A stretch of DNA of 11,730 nucleotides, taken from contig DAIEQT010000302.1 of assembly GCA_027347545.1 (NCBI GenBank), positions 1 to 11,730 on the forward strand. The letters run 5' to 3'. The notes beneath the pieces are model-generated. The model saw only the letters and a program-made list of their open reading frames with translations. It was not told the origin of the DNA and did no database searches. Positions 6,738-11,730 of this stretch are shown here, one piece after another (position 1 is the first letter of the stretch; each line of letters starts with the position of its first letter). The stretch is from Ignavibacteria bacterium. GTDB taxonomy: Bacteria; Bacteroidota; Ignavibacteria; Ignavibacteriales; Melioribacteraceae. A program made the position numbers and the translations under genes.

Positions 6738-6801
6738 CTTAGCGCCTTTGCGTCTTTGCGAGAAACATTTTTCTCTCGCCAAGACGCAAAGAACGCAAAG
6801 C
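6738..6801. repeat. Palindromic element (GCGTCTTTGCGAGA type) between adaptor and first ATPase genes
   Basis: The left arm CTTTGCGTCTTTGCGAGA (6746-6763) and the right arm TCTCGCCAAGACGCAAAG (6774-6791) pair over 18 positions with one mismatch around a 10-base loop, and degenerate flanking copies of the CGCAAAG unit extend both sides. It fills nearly all of the 73-base gap, which is otherwise without a gene. It is far more GC-rich and repetitive than its surroundings, and a related copy lies at 8520-8576. It resembles the REP/MITE-like palindromes scattered through many environmental genomes; I infer a dispersed element. There is no T-tract, so it is unlikely to be a strong terminator, though it may stabilise or attenuate the message. 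Confidence 0.8.
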
Positions 6802-6809
6802 ATAATACT

Positions 6810-7754
6810 ATGAAAGCAGTTGAACTTAAAAATATTATAAAGACCTACTCAACAAAGAAAGAAACAATTACAGCTGTTGATGATGTTTCTTTTTCCGTTG
6901 AAGAAGGAGAAATCTTTGGATTGATAGGTCCTGATGGCGCTGGAAAAACATCAATCTTTAGAATTCTTACAACGCTTCTACTTGCGGATAAAGGAAACGC
7001 AAAAGTATTGGGTAACGATGTTGTTAAAGAATGGAAAACTATTCGCGATATAATTGGTTATATGCCGGGAAGATTTTCGCTCTATCAAGATTTGACGGTA
7101 GAAGAAAATTTGGATTTCTTTGCGACAATCTTTAACACAACAGTTCAAGAGAATTATGATTTAGTTGCCGATATCTACAAACAACTCGAACCATTCAAAA
7201 CTCGCCGTGCAGGTAAACTAAGCGGCGGAATGAAACAAAAACTTGCGCTTAGCTGCGCGTTAATTCACAAACCCAAAATATTGTTTTTGGATGAACCAAC
7301 AACCGGTGTTGATCCGGTTTCCCGCAAAGAATTCTGGGAAATGTTAAAGCGATTGAAGAAGCAAGGAATTACAATTCTTGTTTCAACTCCTTATATGGAT
7401 GAAGCGAAACTTTGTGATAGAATTGCTTTGATTCAAAAAGGAAAGATTTTGTCAATCAACACTCCGGTAGAAATTGTTAAACAGTTTGGACAAAATCTTT
7501 ATGCGGCGCATTCGGAAAACATGTTTAAGCTTCTAAATGATCTCCGTGCATTTCCTAAGACAAAAAGCTGTTTTGCTTTTGGAGAAAACCATCATTTAAC
7601 ACTGGATGGCGAAAACATTGAAGAGCTAAAAAATTATCTAGCGGAACGCGGACACAAACAATTAACAATACGCGAGATAAAACCGGAAATTGAAGATTGC
7701 TTTATGCAACTAATGAAAGCCCATCCCAATCCTTCCCAAAGGGAAGGGCTTTAG
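6810..7754 (+). CDS. ABC transporter ATPase 1, equivalent to the N-terminal half of YbhF
   Basis: A 314-residue ATP-binding subunit. I chose the ATG at 6810 over the in-frame ATG at 6708, because the longer form would overlap the adaptor gene and translate the palindromic repeat. Walker A is GPDGAGKTS (40-48), the form seen in the first domain of YbhF; signature LSGGM (137-141); Walker B ILFLDE (157-162) followed by PTTGVDP. Two catalytic helpers are missing: the Q-loop glutamine is Gly87 (YMPGRFSLY) and the H-loop histidine is Pro194 (STPYMDEA). Its own ATP site is thus probably degenerate, while its intact signature can complete the partner's site. Residues 215-300 form an extra C-terminal domain. 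The last ten residues (HPNPSQREGL) are encoded by a palindromic element and probably carry no function. It would pair with the next ATPase beneath the two permeases. Confidence 0.9.
   Translation: MKAVELKNIIKTYSTKKETITAVDDVSFSVEEGEIFGLIGPDGAGKTSIFRILTTLLLADKGNAKVLGNDVVKEWKTIRDIIGYMPGRFSLYQDLTVEENLDFFATIFNTTVQENYDLVADIYKQLEPFKTRRAGKLSGGMKQKLALSCALIHKPKILFLDEPTTGVDPVSRKEFWEMLKRLKKQGITILVSTPYMDEAKLCDRIALIQKGKILSINTPVEIVKQFGQNLYAAHSENMFKLLNDLRAFPKTKSCFAFGENHHLTLDGENIEELKNYLAERGHKQLTIREIKPEIEDCFMQLMKAHPNPSQREGL
7716..7752. repeat. Palindromic element covering the end of the first ATPase gene
   Basis: Inner arms CCTTCCC (7731-7737) and GGGAAGG (7741-7747) around an AAA loop, extended by AAAGC (7716-7720) and GCTTT (7748-7752) with a 10-base bulge on the left. 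The element runs through the last codons of the ATPase gene; the first base of its TAG stop is the last base of the right arm. It is unrelated in sequence to the two CGCAAAG-type elements nearby, but similar to CCTTCCC/GGGAAGG hairpins that occur between genes in Bacteroidota-like genomes. Confidence 0.65.
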
Positions 7755-7770
7755 AAGAATAAGAAGCGCG

Positions 7771-8514
7771 ATGAATAAAGAAATAGTTATTAAAACTGAT
7801 AAGCTCACAAAAAGGTTTGGCGATTTTATCGCTGTAAACGAAATCTCATTTGAAGTTTACAAAGGCGAAATTTTCGGCTTTCTTGGTGCAAACGGTGCCG
7901 GAAAAACTACGGCAATGAAAATGCTGATTGGTATTTCCAAACCAAGCAGCGGTAACGCGGCAATTGCTGGCTACGATGTATACAAGCAAACAGAATTGAT
8001 TAAGAGAAATATCGGTTACATGAGTCAAAAGTTTTCTTTATATGAAGATTTAACCATCAAAGAAAACATTCAGCTCTTTGGCGGAATTTATGGTTTAAGC
8101 GACGATCAAATAAAAACCAAAGGCGAATCGTTAATTGAGAAACTTGGATTACAAGACGAAGCTGATAAACTTGTTGTTTCACTTCCGCTTGGATGGAAAC
8201 AAAAGCTAGCATTCAGCATAGCAATTCTTCATCAACCCAAAATTGTTTTTCTTGATGAACCAACCGGCGGTGTTGATCCCATTACACGCCGGCAGTTTTG
8301 GGATATGATTTACGAAGCTGCAGATAATGGAATTACTGTTTTTGTTACAACTCATTATATGGATGAAGCAGAATATTGCCATCGCGTTTCAATTATGGTT
8401 GATGGAGTTATACAAGCGCTTGATTCACCGGAAGGATTAAAAATGAGATACAACGCTCAATCAATGGAAGAGGTTTTCTTAATGCTTGCTCGCGGCGCAA
8501 AACGCAGTGATTAA
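7771..8514 (+). CDS. ABC transporter ATPase 2, equivalent to the C-terminal half of YbhF
   Basis: A 247-residue ATP-binding subunit with a complete nucleotide site of its own: Walker A GANGAGKTT (39-47), Q-loop Gln86 in YMSQKFSLY, Walker B IVFLDE (158-163) followed by PTGGVDP, and H-loop His195 in TTHYMDEAE. The signature motif is not LSGGQ but LPLGW (138-142, followed by KQKLA), the same kind of change as the LPLGF form in the second domain of YbhF. In an ABC dimer a signature serves the partner's site, so this protein would leave ATPase 1's site degenerate while its own site uses the partner's LSGGM. It hydrolyses ATP to drive the two ABC-2 permeases. The gene starts 16 bases after ATPase 1 in a different frame, so the pair is truly two proteins and not a simple one-base break of a fusion. 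Confidence 0.92.
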   Translation: MNKEIVIKTDKLTKRFGDFIAVNEISFEVYKGEIFGFLGANGAGKTTAMKMLIGISKPSSGNAAIAGYDVYKQTELIKRNIGYMSQKFSLYEDLTIKENIQLFGGIYGLSDDQIKTKGESLIEKLGLQDEADKLVVSLPLGWKQKLAFSIAILHQPKIVFLDEPTGGVDPITRRQFWDMIYEAADNGITVFVTTHYMDEAEYCHRVSIMVDGVIQALDSPEGLKMRYNAQSMEEVFLMLARGAKRSD

Positions 8515-8519
8515 TAAAT

Positions 8520-8576
8520 AGCGGCTTAGCGTCTTTGCGAGAGAAAAATTTCTCGCAGAGCCGCTAATGCGCAGAG
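8520..8576. repeat. Second GCGTCTTTGCGAGA-type palindrome, between ATPase 2 and permease 1
   Basis: The left arm AGCGTCTTTGCGAGA (8528-8542) faces a right arm TCTCGCAGAGCCGCT (8551-8565), imperfectly complementary, around a short A/T-rich loop; AGCGGCT (8520-8526) can alternatively pair with AGCCGCT (8559-8565). The core GCGTCTTTGCGAGA is identical to the left arm of the element at 6738-6801, so the two are related but have diverged in their right arms. It fills most of the 71-base gap, which holds no gene. Confidence 0.75.
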
Positions 8577-8585
8577 AAAAGAATT

Positions 8586-9689
8586 ATGAAACAACTATTA
8601 ATATTTATCAGAAAAGAATTTCGTCACATCTTACGCGATTACCGTTCGATGTTGGTATTGCTCGGCTTACCAATTGTTCAGCTATTAATTTTTGGCTTTG
8701 CAATTACAAACGAAACGAGAAACTCATCCATTGCCATTCTTGATAATGCAAAAGATGAAACAACACAAAAGATCATCACTAAGTTTGAAAACAGCAGATA
8801 TTTTGATATTGATAGAACATTAACAACGAACGAGCAAATTGAAGCAGCATTTAAAAGCGGTAAGATAAAATTAGCTATTGTTTTCCAATCTAATTTTCAG
8901 AATGAGCTTGCTCACGCAAACAAAGCTCAGATACAATTAATTGCAGACGCTACCGATCCAAATCAAGCAACTACTTTGGTTAATTACGCAAGCTCAATCA
9001 TAATGGATTATCAAAACGAATTGAACGAAACAAATAAACTCCCCTACACAATCAAAACAGAAACAAGGATGCTATATAATCCGCAGTTAAAGGGCGCTTA
9101 TACTTCGGTTCCCGGTGTTATGGGAATGATTTTGCTTCTTATCTCTGCAATGATGACTTCGATTGCTATTGTTAAAGAAAAGGAGCTCGGCACAATGGAG
9201 ATTTTATTGGTTTCTCCTATGAAGCCATGGCTGGTAATTCTTAGCAAAGCAATTCCCTACTTTATTATTTCTCTTATAAATGTTGCTACCATATTAATTC
9301 TTAGCGTGTTTATTCTCGGTTTGCCTATTCAAGGGAGTTTGACTTTGTTAATTCTTGCAACAGTAATATATATTTTCTGCGCTCTTTCGCTTGGTCTGCT
9401 TATTTCAACTATTACCGAAACACAACAGGAGGCAATGTTAATCTCTTTGCTTGGATTAATGATGCCGGTCGTAATGTTAAGCGGTTATGCTTTTCCTATC
9501 GCAAATATGCCATTCGTTCTGCAGGCGCTTTCAAACGTAGTCCCGGCAAAGTGGTATATCGTAATAGTTAAGGGCATTATGATTAAGGGAATTGGCATTT
9601 CCCAAATCTGGAAGGAGCTGCTTATACTGTTAGTAATGACCGTGTTGTTTTTAACAATCAGCATAAAAAGATTTAAAATTAGGCTTTAA
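8586..9689 (+). CDS. ABC-2 type permease 1 (YbhS/YbhR type)
   Basis: A 367-residue inner-membrane subunit with the ABC-2 layout: a cytoplasmic amphipathic start (RKEFRHILRDYRS, 9-21), one transmembrane helix (about 22-40), a large periplasmic domain (about 42-172), then five helices (about 175-196, 222-246, 251-276, 281-303 and 345-362). The coupling-loop motif IVKEKELGTMEILLVSP (195-211) is diagnostic and is where the ATPases would dock. The ETQQEAM segment before helix 5 (278-284) is also typical. With permease 2 it forms the channel that hands substrate to the adaptor and TolC-like duct. The substrate cannot be told from sequence; YbhSR relatives have been tied to drug and cation export. 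The stop codon is directly followed by the ATG of permease 2. Confidence 0.92.
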   Translation: MKQLLIFIRKEFRHILRDYRSMLVLLGLPIVQLLIFGFAITNETRNSSIAILDNAKDETTQKIITKFENSRYFDIDRTLTTNEQIEAAFKSGKIKLAIVFQSNFQNELAHANKAQIQLIADATDPNQATTLVNYASSIIMDYQNELNETNKLPYTIKTETRMLYNPQLKGAYTSVPGVMGMILLLISAMMTSIAIVKEKELGTMEILLVSPMKPWLVILSKAIPYFIISLINVATILILSVFILGLPIQGSLTLLILATVIYIFCALSLGLLISTITETQQEAMLISLLGLMMPVVMLSGYAFPIANMPFVLQALSNVVPAKWYIVIVKGIMIKGIGISQIWKELLILLVMTVLFLTISIKRFKIRL

Positions 9690-10808
9690 ATGAGAGAGCT
9701 AACATTTTTACTTCGAAAAGAATTTCTCCAAATATTTCGCAACAAACTCATTTTGCGTATGATCTTTGCACTGCCGCTAATACAGTTAATTTTACTGCCC
9801 TATGCAGCAACATACGAAATAAAAAATATTACTCTCAGCATTGTAGATAATGACCACTCTGAGCAATCAAGACGGTTGATTAATAAATTTACTTCATCAG
9901 GGTATTTTCGGCTTACAGATAATTCAGCAACATATAATCAGGCGCTTGATAAAGTTGAAAAAGATGAAGCAGACTTAATAGTAGTGATACCTCAAGAGTT
10001 TGAACGCGACCTGATTAGACAAAGCGAATCTACAATTATGATTGCAGCTAACGCAATTAGCGGGCAAACTGCGGGACTCGCTGTTGCGTATTCGAATTCC
10101 ATAATAAAAGATTTTAACAACGAAATTCGCACCGAATGGCTTCCGCAATCGCGCTTTAACACAATTCCTGTAATTGAAATTACAAACTCAAACTGGTTTA
10201 ACACACAAATGAATTATAAGGATTTTATAGTTCCCGGTGTATTAGCACTGTTGGTAACTTTAGTTGGCTACCTCATGTCAGCCTTAAATATTGTTAAGGA
10301 AAAAGAAGTTGGAACAATTGAACAACTAAACGTATCCCCAATAAAAAAATATCAATTTGTATTGAGCAAACTAATTCCATTTTGGGTTCTTGGCTTAGCA
10401 GTAATGACAATTGGATTTATTATGAGTTTTGTTGTTTATGGCATTTATCCGGAAGGGCATTTTTGGGTTGGATACCTTTTTGCCGGAGTTTATTTAATTG
10501 CGCTTCTTGGTTTTGGTTTGCTCACATCAATTTTTGCGGAGACACAACAACAGGCAATGTTTATTGCGTATTTCTTTATGTTGGTTTTTATTCTTCTGGG
10601 CGGTTTATTTTCCCCAACAGAAAACATGCCCGATTGGGCTCGATATTTAACTTATATTAATCCGGTTAGCTACTTAATTGAAGTTATGAGAATGCTAGTT
10701 CTTAAAGGAAGCTCGTTCTGGGATTTACGGCTTCACTTTTTAGTTGTAACTGGGTTTGCCATTTTCTTTAATGGGTTGGCGATTTACAAGTATAAAAAGA
10801 CTAATTGA
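9690..10808 (+). CDS. ABC-2 type permease 2 (YbhS/YbhR type)
   Basis: A 372-residue inner-membrane subunit and a clear paralogue of permease 1: RKEFLQIFRNKLILR (9-23) at the start, first helix about 22-40, periplasmic domain about 42-178, coupling motif IVKEKEVGTIEQLNVSP (201-217), ETQQQAM (284-290) and the conserved INPVSYLIEVMR (323-334) near the end. The two permeases would form a heterodimer. The PGV motif that opens the second membrane part is shared (182-184 here, 176-178 in permease 1). Zero bases separate this gene from both neighbours: TAA|ATG before it and TGA|ATG after it, so all three products are probably made by coupled translation. Confidence 0.92.
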   Translation: MRELTFLLRKEFLQIFRNKLILRMIFALPLIQLILLPYAATYEIKNITLSIVDNDHSEQSRRLINKFTSSGYFRLTDNSATYNQALDKVEKDEADLIVVIPQEFERDLIRQSESTIMIAANAISGQTAGLAVAYSNSIIKDFNNEIRTEWLPQSRFNTIPVIEITNSNWFNTQMNYKDFIVPGVLALLVTLVGYLMSALNIVKEKEVGTIEQLNVSPIKKYQFVLSKLIPFWVLGLAVMTIGFIMSFVVYGIYPEGHFWVGYLFAGVYLIALLGFGLLTSIFAETQQQAMFIAYFFMLVFILLGGLFSPTENMPDWARYLTYINPVSYLIEVMRMLVLKGSSFWDLRLHFLVVTGFAIFFNGLAIYKYKKTN

Positions 10809-11730
10809 ATGAAATACGTTTTGGCAGTGTTTTTCGTTTTATATAGTTACAATGTTGAACATTACTCTCAAAACAACTCAACTGTTAAAGAAAGTAAGAA
10901 TTATTTTCTTCCGGCGATTGAAGTTGTTGGATTAAACCTTGGAGTATGGAGCTATCATCGTTATTTAAGCAGCGAAGGTTGGTCTAACATCAGCTGGAAA
11001 TCAATTAAAAGCAATTTTGAAAAAGGTTTTAAGTGGGATGCTGATGGGTATTTGATGAATCAGTTTTGGCATCCGTATCATGGTTCTAATTATTTCAATC
11101 TTGCACGCTCGAACAGTCTCGAATTCTGGGAATCTACACCATATGCTTTTGGCGGAAGTTTGATGTGGGAATATTTCATGGAAAACGAGCCGCCTTCATA
11201 TAATGATATTGTTAACACACCAGTTACGGGAATTATACTTGGTGAAATTTCTTATCGCGTTTCAAATCTTATAATTGATGAAAGTAAAACCGGGTTCGAA
11301 AGATTTCTTCGTGAATTTTCATCAACTCTAATTAATCCAATGCAAGGATTGAATAGACTGATTAGAGGAGAAATGTGGAGGTTAAGAAATTCCCCCAAAG
11401 AAACGGATTACAAGTTTGTTATTTCTACCGGAGTTCATAACGTTTTTTTTGGTGGAAAAATTAACAATAGCAAATCTTATGCAACTGTTAGAATAGATTT
11501 GAATTACGGCAATCAATTTTCGGCTTCAACCCATAGAAAGCCGTTTGATTATTTCACACTTCACACGGAAATTAATTTGGCTCCGAAAGATAACATAGGT
11601 GGAATCTTTGCCAGCGGGGTACTTTGGGATAAAAACATTAAACTATTCAGTAATTCTAAAAACATTATAGGTATTTATAAGGAAGTAGACATCCACATTA
11701 ATACGGTTTACAAGCTTTCGGCAACTAGCG
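10809..11730 (+). CDS. DUF3943 protein, 3' end beyond the window
   Basis: An open frame of 307 codons with no stop before the window ends. It starts at the ATG directly after the permease 2 stop. Residues 1-13 are hydrophobic after Met-Lys and look like a signal peptide, although no clean cleavage site is seen. The DUF3943 region is recognisable: KGFKWDADGYLMNQFWHPYH (72-91), YFNLARSN (95-102), PYAFGGSLMWEYFMENEPPS (111-130), NDIVNTPVTGIILGEISYR (132-150) and NPMQGLNRLIRG (176-187). The part after residue 200 has alternating aromatic and polar residues (for example ATVRIDLNYG, 225-234) that fit beta-strands of an outer-membrane barrel. Function of DUF3943 is not known to me. Close coupling to the exporter genes suggests an envelope role connected with export, but cotranscription alone does not prove it. 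Confidence 0.82.
   Translation, partial: MKYVLAVFFVLYSYNVEHYSQNNSTVKESKNYFLPAIEVVGLNLGVWSYHRYLSSEGWSNISWKSIKSNFEKGFKWDADGYLMNQFWHPYHGSNYFNLARSNSLEFWESTPYAFGGSLMWEYFMENEPPSYNDIVNTPVTGIILGEISYRVSNLIIDESKTGFERFLREFSSTLINPMQGLNRLIRGEMWRLRNSPKETDYKFVISTGVHNVFFGGKINNSKSYATVRIDLNYGNQFSASTHRKPFDYFTLHTEINLAPKDNIGGIFASGVLWDKNIKLFSNSKNIIGIYKEVDIHINTVYKLSATS

Noticed and set aside
6738..6801. Repeated CGCAAAG units as a mini CRISPR array or terminator
   Set aside because: There are no regular spacers and no cas genes; the units form one palindrome, and without a T-run it does not look like an intrinsic terminator inside an operon.
6708..6809. Upstream start for ATPase 1
   Set aside because: It overlaps the adaptor gene and would translate the palindromic repeat; the conserved ATPase sequence begins right at the ATG at 6810.
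10382..10660. 92-codon open frame inside permease 2
   Set aside because: It is a shifted-frame reading of the membrane-helix coding region, with no independent start signal or domain.
3944..11730. Defence system or novel phage-related island
   Set aside because: Every gene fits an efflux operon; no nuclease, integrase, toxin-antitoxin pair or nucleotide cyclase is seen. The Fic protein lies far away on the other strand.

Overview
The window is AT-rich DNA with tightly packed genes, weak Shine-Dalgarno signals and several promoter-like sequences resembling the Bacteroidota -33/-7 type (TTTG, about 20 bases, TAnnTTTG). Together with the protein families present (a DUF3943 protein, an M2/M3-like peptidase, a Fic protein with a winged helix) this suggests the Bacteroidota/Ignavibacteriota/Chlorobiota superphylum. 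This is an inference from style and families; no marker gene is present.

Layout. Positions 17-1015 (minus) hold a Fic-domain protein with a C-terminal winged helix and an altered active-site motif. Positions 1123-3125 (minus) hold a two-gene unit: a divergent GroES-like protein (2763-3125) whose stop codon overlaps the start of a zinc metallopeptidase (1123-2763). A 101-base divergent promoter region follows, then a TehB-like SAM-dependent methyltransferase (3227-3880, plus).

The rest of the window is one plus-strand operon, 3944 to beyond 11730. In order it encodes a TetR-type regulator, a TolC-like outer-membrane channel, a lipoprotein periplasmic adaptor (HlyD/YbhG type), two ABC ATPases that correspond to the two halves of YbhF, two ABC-2 permeases (YbhS/YbhR type), and the first 307 codons of a DUF3943 protein cut by the window end. 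It is a complete tripartite ABC exporter with its own channel and its own regulator. The gene order resembles E. coli cecR-ybhGFSR, but with YbhF as two proteins and a dedicated TolC. The two ATPases carry complementary defects that predict one working and one degenerate ATP site.

Regulation looks local. Four copies of a TGGAAAC element, alternating in orientation, surround the probable promoter just upstream of the TetR gene and are good candidates for its operator. Three palindromic elements sit at the junctions around the two ATPase genes. Two are related GCGTCTTTGCGAGA-type hairpins, and the third has become the last codons and stop of the first ATPase gene. No tRNA, rRNA, CRISPR array, transposase or phage gene was seen. 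The longest gene-free stretch is about 107 bases.
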